Source: Corylus avellana (taxonomy: Eukaryota; Streptophyta; Magnoliopsida; Fagales; Betulaceae). Taken from it: a stretch of 64,000 nt of DNA. Below the pieces are notes generated by a model. It did no database searches. It was not told the DNA's origin and worked only from the letters and a program-made list of their open reading frames with translations. Made by a program: the position numbers and the translations under genes. Shown piece after piece: positions 46,756 to 56,610 of this stretch. Position 1 is the first letter of the stretch. Each line of letters starts with the position of its first letter. The stretch covers positions 6,563,540 through 6,627,539 of the forward strand of contig NC_081545.1 in assembly GCF_901000735.1 (NCBI RefSeq), given 5' to 3'.

Positions 46756-48288
46756 ATGGCGGATGAATTATCAAACCTTTGGGCAAATCTCTCTCTGGCA
46801 GAAGGGGAAGATGGAGAGGTGGAGATTCAGGCAAATGAAGTGACCGGGGTGATCAAGCGTGGTCAATCTTGTATTGTCGGAAAATTAGTAACGGAGAGGA
46901 TGATCAGTAAGGAACAAATCAAAACCACGCTTATGAGATGGTGGAGATTAAAAGGTACTTTTCATTTCAAAATTCTGGGAGGAAACTTATTTCTTATTGA
47001 ATTCGAATTGGAAAGTGATAAAGAGAAAGTCCTGGAAGGAAGACCTTGGGTATTCGAAGGCAATTTATTTCTGGTTGAAGACTTTGATGGGCGTTCATCG
47101 CCGGCAGAATTTACTTTTGATAAGGCCCCCTTTTGGGTACGATTGACGAACCTACCTTTGGCATGTATGGGGCGAGAGGTGGGGTTCAAACTTGGTGCCT
47201 CTATTGGGACAGTCATGGAGGTTGATACGGATAAAGATGGTATCGGATGGGGGGAGTTTTTGCGAGTTAAGGTAATGATTGACCTCTTTAAACCCTTATC
47301 ACGTGGTCGCATATTGAAATTCGAGGGGAAGTCTACCCTGATCGGTTTTAAGTATGAACGACTAGCAAAATTCTGCTATAATTGTGGAGTGATATGCCAT
47401 GGCTTTGAAGGTTGCCCGAAGAAACCTCTGCTGCGTAATCAAGGGGTCACTCAGTTTGGCCCATGGCTCCGCGCAACTTCCCCAACTCGGAGAGGGGAGA
47501 GGGAGAGGGCTCCAACACACAACACTGCCAATGGGGAATCATCAAGGGCAGTCCCAGAAGAATGGCCAAATCGTGAAAATTATCGGAGGGAGAAAGAAAA
47601 TGGCCGGAGTAGAAGGGCACGAGAATCCGGCGGTGACGAGGGAGGCGTTGCTGGTTTCCGGGAGAGAAAACGGTCAATGAACAAAGAAGGGAACAACGAA
47701 TTTGCAGGCAGAAATCAAGGACCATTGAATGAAGATTCGCAAGAGAAAAGACAGTCTGCTATGGAAGGAGGATTTGTAGGAGGTATGAAAGATTTGTTTG
47801 AAAAACCTTCAACCGCATTAAATGAGAAGGCTCCTCCTGCAAATTTCGGAAAATATCACGTGGATAGTAATAATGGAATAAAAATCTTTCCTTCCCCACA
47901 AGGAAAGGCGCACGCGAGAATTGGAGTTTCAGATCAAGGGCAGCAGAGGGGGCATGAGTTTGAAATGGACAACCTTTCCCAATCGGGCCGGGTTTTTGGA
48001 GGCCTGCTCTCTAGTCCAGGCAGCCCTTTTTCTGGGCCTGTTATGTCAGAAGTATCTAAATCAATTAAGGGAGCCCAAGTGGGTAACCAGGCTGCAAAGA
48101 GGAAGGGTCGAGAGGGCTCTAGCGATCCACCTGAGTTGCAAACAGCAAGAAGGAAAATAAGAGTTTCTGCTGGGAAAGATAAAGGAACTGGCACTGAGCT
48201 AAAGGGACAAATGGGAGGAGAGGATTTTGTTCTCAATGATGGATCGGGAATGGCGGCGGCTGGTGACCAGCCCCGCCGACCGCAATGA
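46756..48288 (+). CDS. LINE ORF1: RNA-binding protein with DUF4283 and zinc knuckle
   Basis: 510 residues, uninterrupted. Residues about 30-190 show the DUF4283 pattern of plant L1 ORF1 proteins (FHFKILGGNLFLIEFE, GRPWVFEGNLFLVEDF, PFWVRLTNLPL). A CCHC knuckle CYNCGVICHGFEGC follows (C207, C210, H215, C220). The C-terminal 280 residues are charged and of low complexity. ORF1 proteins coat the LINE RNA and act as chaperones in the ribonucleoprotein particle. The stop overlaps the ORF2 start as ATGA (48285-48288). Confidence 0.9.
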   Translation: MADELSNLWANLSLAEGEDGEVEIQANEVTGVIKRGQSCIVGKLVTERMISKEQIKTTLMRWWRLKGTFHFKILGGNLFLIEFELESDKEKVLEGRPWVFEGNLFLVEDFDGRSSPAEFTFDKAPFWVRLTNLPLACMGREVGFKLGASIGTVMEVDTDKDGIGWGEFLRVKVMIDLFKPLSRGRILKFEGKSTLIGFKYERLAKFCYNCGVICHGFEGCPKKPLLRNQGVTQFGPWLRATSPTRRGERERAPTHNTANGESSRAVPEEWPNRENYRREKENGRSRRARESGGDEGGVAGFRERKRSMNKEGNNEFAGRNQGPLNEDSQEKRQSAMEGGFVGGMKDLFEKPSTALNEKAPPANFGKYHVDSNNGIKIFPSPQGKAHARIGVSDQGQQRGHEFEMDNLSQSGRVFGGLLSSPGSPFSGPVMSEVSKSIKGAQVGNQAAKRKGREGSSDPPELQTARRKIRVSAGKDKGTGTELKGQMGGEDFVLNDGSGMAAAGDQPRRPQ

Positions 48289-51200
48289 TTGCATTAAGTT
48301 GGAACTGCCGAGGGCTTGGGAACCCTCGGACAGTTCATGAACTTCGCCGCATGGTGAAGGAAAAGCGTCCCAATTTGGTTTTCCTTATGGAAACCAAATT
48401 ACATAAAAACAAAATGGAGACTATGCGGACCAAAATTGGTTTTAAAAATATGTTTGTGGTGGAAAGTGTTGGAAAAAGTGGCGGGTTGGCGCTCCTTTGG
48501 GAAGACGATTATGACGTGGCGATCCAAAATTTCAGCCACAGACATATTAATGCCAATGTATATCATCAAGAGCTAGACTTATATTGGAAGTTTACGGGTT
48601 TCTATGGCCACCCGAATCCCACAAAACGCCATGAGGCTTGGAACCTGTTGAAACATTTGGCCCGGATGTCACCCGATCCATGGGTATGCATAGGGGATTT
48701 CAATGAGGTATTGACTATGTCGGAAAAATTGGGTGGGAATACTCGCACGGACAGTCTTATGCAAGCCTTTCAACACACCCTTGAAGATTGTGACTTATCG
48801 GATTTGGGTTTTAAGGGACCTAAATACACCTGGAGCAATTGTCAAGAGGGTACGACACTCATCAAAGAACGACTAGACCGGGGAGTCGCAAATCCTGCTT
48901 GGCGAAGTCTTTTCCCCGAAGCAGAAATTCAAGTGCATGTTGCCACATGGTCAGATCATGCTCCCCTTTTTCTTTCTCTAAAACGGCCCAAAACAGGAAG
49001 TAAATCCCGGTTTTTCTTTGAAGCGGGATGGGCTATGGAGGTGGGCTGTCAGGAGACAATTCAATCGGTATGGGAGTAGCAAATACCACACGGACCTAGT
49101 TGGGACCGATTGGGAGCAAAACTAAAGGGGTGTGTAAGAGCACTGAAGGAATGGCAAAGAAAAAACAAAAACAGCATGCAGGAATCTATATGGGAGTTGC
49201 AAAACCGATTAAAACAGCTTCAGGTCAGGGAGGATCCCTCAACCACTCTGGAGATAAAAAATATTCAGACCAAATTAAAAGTCATGCTAGACAAGGAGGA
49301 TTTGTGGTGGCGCCAAAGGGCCAAAGAAGATTGGCTAAAAATGGGGGATAGAAACACAAGATATTTTCACGCTTGTGTGGGGGCCAAAAGACGACGCAAC
49401 CATGTGGGGGTGATCATTGACGAAAGGGGGTGTAAACGGGAAAATTTGGATGATGTGGAGAATGCCTTCATTGACTATTATACCGGATTATTCACAATGG
49501 GTGCAGGGGGTGATTTAAACCCGTGTATTCAACCTCTTGGGTGTCGAGTAACGGCGGATATGAACGTGGATCTCCTACGAGACTTCACAATGGAGGAGAT
49601 TGAAATGGCTCTATTCCAAATGGCGCCATTAAAAGCTCCGGGGCCGGACGGGCTGAATGCATGTTTTTTCCAATCCAATTGGACTATTGTGCGCGATGAG
49701 GTATGTCGTGTTATCATTGATATATTGAATAATGGTATAATGCCCCAGGACCTTAATCTGACTCATGTAACTCTTATTCCGAAAATAAAAAATCCTACGA
49801 GAGTTACGGAATTTCGACCTATTAGTTTATGTAATGTTTTATATAAACTTATATCTAAGGTCCTAGCAAACCGGTTTAAGAAAATCCTGCCCATCATCAT
49901 TGCTCCTACGCAAAGTGCATTTATCCCGGGACGCCTTATCTCGGATAATGTATTAGCGGCATACGAAACTCTTCATACCATGCATACGGGGATGTGGGGT
50001 AAGAAAGGTTTCATGGCAGTTAAACTCGACATGAGCAAAGCGTATGATAGGGTGGAATGGAGCTTCTTAGAGGCAGTGATGCATCGTATGGGTTTTCATG
50101 ACCGTTGGATAGGTCTAATAATGATGTGTGTTAAGTCGGTGCAATATTCTATTCTTGTGAATGGCAAGCCGTGTGGCCTTATTACTCCTACTCGAGGTAT
50201 TCGTCAAGGAGACCCGATTTCTCCTTATCTTTTTCTATTATGTGCAGAGGCTTTAAGTGCTATGATAACCCGTGCCAATGAAGAAGGATTGTTGACAGGG
50301 GTCCCTACATCGAAAAAAGGCCCGACACTCAGTCATTTGTTTTTCGCCGATGATAGCTTGCTGTTTTGCAGGTCAACCCTAGCTCAATGGAATTCTTTGA
50401 CTTCCATTTTACAAGCATATGAAGGAGCCTCCGGACAGAAAATGAATTCACACAAGACAGCTCTCTTCTTCAGCCGGAATGCTCATGATGTTGACAAAGA
50501 ACAAATCCAGAGGCTGGCAGGGATTCCTATTAATCAGAGGTATGATACTTATTTGGGGTTGCCCGCCCTTGTGGGACGATCAAGGACCCGAGCCTTTAAG
50601 GGAATCAAGGAGAGGGTGTGGAAGCGTCTCCAAGATTGGAAGATTCAATTTCTGTCACAAGCAGGAAAAGAAATTTTATTGAAGGCGGTGATTCAAGCCA
50701 TACCTACTTATTGTATGAGCGTCTTCAAGCTCCCTCAGGTGCTGTGTTCAGAGATCAATACTTTGATGACAAAGTTCTTTTGGGGCCATAAAGAGAAGGA
50801 GAAACGCATTCATTGGATGAGCTGGAGCAAGATGAGTATGTCTAAGGCCCAAGGGGGTTTGGGCTTTCGGGACATTGCTAGCTTCAACAAAGCTCTCTTG
50901 GCTAAACAAATCTGGCGGCTATGGAAATATCCGGACAGTTTAATTGCGAAGATTATGAAAGCAAAGTACTATCCGGAATGCTCGGTTCTTGATGCTCCTT
51001 GTGGGAAGAAACCTTCTTTTTCTTGGAGAAGCATTCAAAATGCTAGTGATCTTGTTAATGAGGGTTTAATTTGGAGAGTTGGAAATGGGAGGTCAATTCG
51101 TATTTGGCAAGATAGATGGATTCCGTCCCCAACTACATATAGGGTGATTTCCCCCCCTAGTGTCATTGACCCTGCGTCAACAGTGAGTGCTCTGATTGAT

Positions 51201-52520
51201 CATAGTACAAAATGGTGGAAACCAACTATGTTGGAATTGTTATTTTCCAGAGAAGAAAGACTTGCCATTCAATCGATTCCAGTTAGCCTCACGGACCAAG
51301 AAGACACCCTTATATGGAGGGGTACAGCCAAGGGGATCTTCACGGTAAGGAGCGCATATCACCTACAAAGGGAGAGGGAAATGACAAGTCACGCAGGGGG
51401 ATCCTCAAACGCCAGAAATCATCCAATCTGGAGATCCATTTGGCAGCTTCCCGTATCAAATGCAGAAAAGTTCTTTATTTGGCGTGTGTGTCATAATATA
51501 TTACCAACCCGAGCCCAGCTGTATCGCCGGAAAATTCTCACGGATCCTTCATGCCCAATTTGCGAAAGGGAACCTGAAACTATTTTCCACACTTTGTGGC
51601 AGTGCCCAGCAGCAAAGGATGTCTGGAGTGCAGGGGGGAAAATTTTCCAAAAGAGTTACTATGAGGGCCCGGATTTTTTCCAGGTGGTTGAGGGAATGTC
51701 TCACAAATGTGATCAGATGGAATTAGCCCAGTTCGTGAGTATTGCTAGACGGATTTGGTTTCGGCGAAATGAAGTTATATATGAAGGGCGTTTTTCCCAT
51801 CCCAACACTATAGTCCTACAAGCCTACCAAGCTACGGAGGCTTTTCGGAATTTGATGGAAACAGGGAAGTCTTCCAGGGAATCAACCAGTGCCTCTTCAG
51901 TGAATAAATGGCAAGCACCCCCCCAGGGTTGGCTAAAAGCAAACTGGGATGCAGGAGTGAACCAAAACCAGGCTTGTGTGGGACTTGGAGTAATAATCCG
52001 CGATCATCATGGAGTTATGAGGGCTGCCCGGATTAAAGCACATACAGGTTGCTTGGCTCCCACAGCAGCGGAAGGACTGGCGGCTCTACTCGCCATCCAG
52101 ACGTGCATTGAACTGGGCTTTTCTAAGGTTCAGTTGGAGGGAGATGCGAAGAGCGTTATTGAAGCAGTAAAGTCAAGGGAGCCAGACGAAGGTAACACGG
52201 GCCAACTCACAGCAGATATTCGTTTCATGGTAGGGGCTATTCCTGAGTGGGAAATGATTTACACGCGGCGTGAGGCCAACCAGGTGGCTCATTGCTTGGC
52301 CAGAGCTGCTATTATACACAAGATGGATAAGGTGTGGACTTATGACCCACCAGATTGCATACGGGATCTTCTACAAGCAGACCTTCCTGTTCTGCCGGAG
52401 GTACTGACTCACCAAGCCAGGAGGGCTGTCACTGATATTTCTGCAGTAAATGGTCGAGCAGTAACTACCGTGTCCATTCTCGAAGAACCTATCGGGGACA
52501 GCAGTGAGTGTAGCCTTTGA
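48285..52520 (+). pseudogene. LINE ORF2: endonuclease, reverse transcriptase, zf-RVT, RNase H (one in-frame stop)
   Basis: 1,411 codons in one frame, broken only by TAG at 49077-49079 (codon 265). Order: APE-type endonuclease (SWNCRGLGN at the start, METKL, CIGDFNEVL, WSDHAPLF near residue 225); reverse transcriptase (FRPISLCNVLYKLISKVLANR, KLDMSKAYDRVEW, GIRQGDPISPYLF, F687-A-D-D690); a zf-RVT segment (about 1040-1118, with CPICEREPETIFHTLWQCP); and a plant-type RNase H (about 1215-1340: NWDAG, AAEGLAAL, EGDAKSVI). The enzyme nicks target DNA and primes reverse transcription on it. The stop separates endonuclease from RT; otherwise the frame is intact, so readthrough or a sequencing check matters. 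The RT part alone is open from 49110. Confidence 0.92.
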
Positions 52521-52559
52521 GGTGGTGCTCACTGCTGCCTGCTATCTGGTAGGGAGAGA
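52495..52559 (+). promoter_or_regulatory. 3' hairpin motif of the LINE spanning the ORF2 stop
   Basis: AGCAGTGAG (52500-52508) pairs perfectly with CTCACTGCT (52528-52536), enclosing TGTAGCCTTTGAGGTGGTG. The ORF2 stop TGA (52518-52520) is inside the loop. It lies about 100 nt before the poly-A, where LINE reverse transcriptases often recognise a structure in their own RNA. Confidence 0.6.
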
Positions 52560-52680
52560 GGAACACGGGGTATTTTGCTGTATTATGGGACCAATTTCCT
52601 TGGGATGTAATTGATGAGTATTTAACTCTATTCTATTAATAAAAGTGATGCATTTTCAAAAAAAAAAAAAAAAAAAAAAA

Positions 52681-52820
52681 AGACACTCTTTTAAATGGGT
52701 TGGAAGATATTTCTTTCAAACGTGTTTGAAGGAGATTTTTGTCTTGTCACTTATTAGAACATGTTAAAAAAACTTTCTTCTAAATCAATTTGAAGAAAAT
52801 TTGTGTCCTTTTTATAGTAG
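52681..52820. repeat. Foldback-type MITE, right part
   Basis: Continues the element interrupted by the LINE: TTTTAAATGGGTTGGAAGATATTT onward is the inverted partner of 46205-46318, with ACATGTTAAAAAAACTTTCTTC as in the copy at 11230. Confidence 0.7.
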
Positions 52821-52924
52821 GATTACCACCGCTTACATAGGAGTTGACAAATTTGTTGTCATTTAATGAATTGTGGACGTAAATGGTCCCAATTAAGACT
52901 TGGAGAGAATCGAGAGATTGTGAA

Positions 52925-53215
52925 TTACCTAGGATTATCTATAAACATTTAAAAAATACATTAAATTTAGTTTAAGTTAGTAAACTGCTATTAATGACGT
53001 TAATAATTTAATATGCATTTTAAATATTTATAAACACTTGATACTATTTTAAATGGTTTGGAGAATATTTCCTTCAGACTGGTTTGAAGGAAATTTCTAT
53101 CCCGAAAATATTAGAGAAACATGTGAGAGATGACACTTGACACTTATTAAACTAGGTTGAAAGAGATTTCTTTCAAACAATTTTGGAGAAAATTTCAGTC
53201 CCTGCAAAAATATAC
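52925..53215. repeat. Second copy of the foldback-type MITE
   Basis: Contains TCTATAAACATTTAAAAAATAC and the inverted ATTTTAAATATTTATAAACACT with the same centre (TTAGTTTAAGTTAGTAAACTGC) as 46342-46404, plus flanking GGTTTGAAGGAAATTTCT arms. Confidence 0.7.
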
Positions 53216-53394
53216 TATATAAAATATTAAATATATTAAGAAAAAGAGATTGAGAAGCATTATAACTATTTTGTGACTATACTGAAATCTATATGTATAA
53301 TACGAAATCCTATAATAGGCCAGACAGACCTTGTATGCATTCTCATATACAAGCCATGCACCGGGAGGGACTCCTAGCAAATAGGAGTGCAAAG

Positions 53395-53560
53395 GCGGTT
53401 ACGGTTAGCGGTTAGTGGCAATAACCGCTAACCGTAACCGCCCTAGTGGTTAGTAAATTTCACTAACCGCAACCGCTAACCGCCTAACGGTTAGCGGTTA
53501 GCGGTTAACCGCCGGTTAGCGGTTAGCGAAATAGATAACCGCCCGCTAACCGCTTTTTTA
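53395..53560. repeat. CGGTTAG-rich inverted-repeat block
   Basis: Dozens of GCGGTTAGCGGTTA and TAACCGCTAACCGC units in both orientations, GC-rich against an AT-rich background, able to fold into long hairpins. Such blocks occur inside plant non-autonomous hAT elements; GGAGTGCAAAGGCGG at the left edge is consistent with that. Confidence 0.8.
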
Positions 53561-54281
53561 AAATTGAGCTCTTTTTTTTTGGCTTTCTTTAGGGCTTTTT
53601 GAGCTTTTTTTTACCCTCATTTTTTTTTCTTGTATTTTTAATATCTTATTGGGCCCAATATAATCCAAAACCCATTCCGATCATACCCCAATAATCAACA
53701 AATACACAATAAATGACCCAAAATCATTGGAAATAATTGTAAAATAGTAGGAAATCAAAAATCAAAGTAGCTCGGGAAAAACTCCAAGAAAATGAACCCA
53801 AAATCACTGACCTTGGCTGTCTAATTTGAGAAAAAAAACTACCCAGTATTTTCGTTGAGCCGATCATGAGCAGCGGGTGAGTTTGAGAGAATTGAGACTT
53901 GAGAGAGGCTGCTCAGCAACTTTGAGTGATTTTGAGATTTCGTGAGATTTAGGGTTAGAAGAAAGAGATGAATATATACAGGTGCAAAACGATGTAGTTT
54001 TGCCTTCTATATAATTTTTTTTTTTTAAAAAAAAAGGTTGAAGGATAAAACTATTAACTATCAATGATTCAATTTTAAAAAAATTGTTACTAATGGTTCA
54101 AAAAATTCAAAATTGTTCAAAAAATGGTTATTTTATTTTTTTTTTTTAAAAAAAATGGTTAAATTTCTTTTTCTAAAAAATGTTCAAAAAATACATTAAT
54201 ACTTCAATTGTAATTATAAGTGACACATTGTTGAATCTAATGTCAATTACTTAATTTGATATTATATAATCATATAGTCTC
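53561..54281. other. AT-rich sequence before the third gap
   Basis: Possibly the rest of the hAT-like element. Poly-A/T tracts, no gene. It does not resemble 17.9-18.2 kb, the expected flank of the third copy. Confidence 0.45.
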
Positions 54282-54381
54282 NNNNNNNNNNNNNNNNNNN
54301 NNNNNNNNNNNNNNNNNNNNNNNNNNNNNNNNNNNNNNNNNNNNNNNNNNNNNNNNNNNNNNNNNNNNNNNNNNNNNNNNN
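54282..54381. other. Assembly gap (100 N), probably hiding more sequence
   Basis: The Copia on its right is cut off at the gap: about 1 kb of internal region and the whole 3' LTR are missing compared with 22188-26543. Confidence 0.95.
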
Positions 54382-54792
54382 CAACATGAGAAATTCATGG
54401 ACTATCTGGGTACATAAGACAAAAAAAGAGAAAGGAAAAAAAAACAGCCAAATTAAAATATTTTTGTCTTTTTGAAATTTTTTTTTTTTTTTTAAATGAA
54501 CTCAAAACAGAACATGTTAAAAGAACCAAAACACAAACAACAAAAACAAACAACAACAAAAATTTAAACAAAACAAAATAAACACCCAACAAACTATGAC
54601 ACTAGGACACAAATATATATATATAAGCAAAGTCTGTCCTAGGCATGCAATGTGCCCACCTAAACTAGGTGAGTCCAATACCACTCCCCCTTAACGGGTG
54701 AACGATATCAACTTTCTTAACCCAAACTTTCTTCATTTTGGGAACAGAAGTGCGACTCTTGTCCAAGTCATTTAACTGGGCGATAACACCCC

Positions 54793-56542
54793 TTAGCATG
54801 TTGAATAATTCCTCATGACTATCCTATCCCTAGAATGCAAATAGTCTCTTTTTGACTCATGATTATTCATCTGAAAACAATTAGGGCGAATATGTCCAAT
54901 CTTACCGCAGTGATGACATGTAGGAATGAACCTTTGAGAAGGTTGGTTCCTTGGCATATGAGCACGTCTCGGTGTAGAACGAGACACATAGGAATCAGTT
55001 AGAATTCTCTTACCTTTCTCACCTCTTGAAACTGGAGGATACATTTCCTTCTTCTTAGTCAAGCTTTCTTCTTTACAAACTGGTTTCACAAAAATTAACT
55101 TTGAAGGAGAAGAAACATTAGTAGAAGAAACAACAGATTTATCAAAGCCCAATCCAGTTCTATCAAATGAATGTTTCTGATTATGCAACATGTGATTTAG
55201 CTTTTCACTAGAGAATGTTTTCAGATGATTTCTTGATTCATTAAGCTCGTTCTCTAAGGATTTCACTTTGGCAATTAACATGTGATTTTCAGACATCAAA
55301 GTATTATGAATAGCATGTAAATCAGTTAAAGCAACAGAAAGTCGATCATTTTCAAGATTAACATCTTTGAGTTTCTGCAAGTGTTGCTTATTTAACTTCT
55401 TCAATTTAATGCATTCCATATACAGATCATTATAAGCATTTTGCAGATCACCCTCCTCTTCTAATTCATTATCACATATGCCATGTTCACTATCTAGAGA
55501 GTTAGACTCACTAGCCTCATGTTCACTATCATAAGAAATCCCAAAGGCTACATAATTAGCACAATTTTCAGCTTTTTCCTCATTGTCTGACTCATCACTT
55601 TGAGTCACATTAAAGGCCTTGCCTTTTGAATTTATCAAATTTCCACAATTAGCACGAATATGACCAATACCACCACATTCATGACACTTACGACCACAAG
55701 ATAATTTATCTTTATGATTTTCATCATTTTTGCCTTCATAATTATCTCTAACCTCATTACTAGGATTCACAAAATTTTTTTGATTCCCTACTTCTAAAAT
55801 TTCCATTGTTTTTGAAAAATTTTCTAAACTTCCTAGCAATAATTGCTATTTCTTCATCGTCTCCAGAATCCTCATCAGAATGAACTACAGATTTACCTTT
55901 AGCAGCCTTGATCTTAAGAGCAAGATTTTTTGAGCTTTTGGGCTTAGGTAACATGAGTTCAAATGTCTGAAGAGAACCAACAAGTTCCTCTACTCTCATT
56001 GACTCTAGATCTTTGCTCTGTTGTATAGCAGTAATCTGAGGTATAAACCTCGCAGGTAGAGATCTTAAGATTTTCTTTATTATCTTAGCATCACTCATTT
56101 TCTTTCCAAGATTAATAGTAGAATTTCTAATAGTGCTAAGCTTAGAATAAAAATCATCAAATGTCTCTTCCTCTTCCATCCTAATCTCTTCAAATTGAGA
56201 AACTAACATCTGAATTTTTGAAGCTCTCACAATTTTAGTTCCTTCATGAGTAATTTCCAACGTTTCCCATGCTTCTTTAGCTATTACACATCGAGAAATT
56301 CTTGAGAATTCTTCGATGGAGATAGATGTGAAGATGGCATTTAACGCTTTGTCATTCGCAGATGAAGCACTCTTTTCATCCTTTGAAAATTCGGCAATTG
56401 CCTTATCAGGATTAGTCCATCCAGATTCAACAATATGCCAAACATCAACAGATTTGAGATATGCTTTCATACGAATTTTCCAAAACGTATAATTGGATCC
56501 GTCAAAGACGGGAAGTGAGTTAGGTGCAACTGTGTGAGACAT
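54793..56542 (-). pseudogene. Copia gag (UBN2-type) with two zinc knuckles, one frameshift
   Basis: Part 1, 56542-55760, begins MSHTVAPNSLPVFDGSNYTF and has the gag UBN2/DUF4219-like pattern (WKIRMKAYLKSVDVWHIVE, AKEAWETLEITHEGT, VSQFEEIRMEEEETFDDFYS). Part 2, 55839-54793, is in another frame and carries CHECGGIGHIRANC, an acidic stretch, a coiled coil, and CHHCGKIGHIRPNC. The frames switch near 55775. The sequence after the last codon (reverse of 54620-54790) encodes a KKV-HPLRGSG-LT-like end matching the tail of the ORF at 23153, then stops. Gag forms the particle that packages element RNA. Confidence 0.85.
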
Positions 56543-56610
56543 ATTATGAGGAGTCTAGGATCTCACTCAGGAAATTAATCCAAACAGAGTGAACCTGCTC
56601 TGATACCAAT

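Larger units (their letters stand above)
46436..52680 (+). mobile_element. L1-type non-LTR retrotransposon (LINE), nearly full length
   Basis: 6,245 bp: 320-bp 5' UTR, ORF1, ORF2, 3' UTR and a 23-nt poly-A (52658-52680). It is flanked by a 17-bp target duplication, AGACACTATTTTAAATG (46419-46435) and AGACACTCTTTTAAATG (52681-52697), with one mismatch. The long poly-A and well-kept target site suggest a recent insertion; one in-frame stop in ORF2 makes this copy defective. Confidence 0.95.

Noticed and set aside
46962..48236. Open frames on the minus strand of LINE ORF1
   Set aside because: They are shadows of a strongly coding plus-strand frame and have no recognisable domain.
53395..53560. 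CRISPR-like or telomere-like array
   Set aside because: Units are in both orientations with no regular spacers, the context is a plant genome, and the motif is not the plant telomere repeat TTTAGGG.
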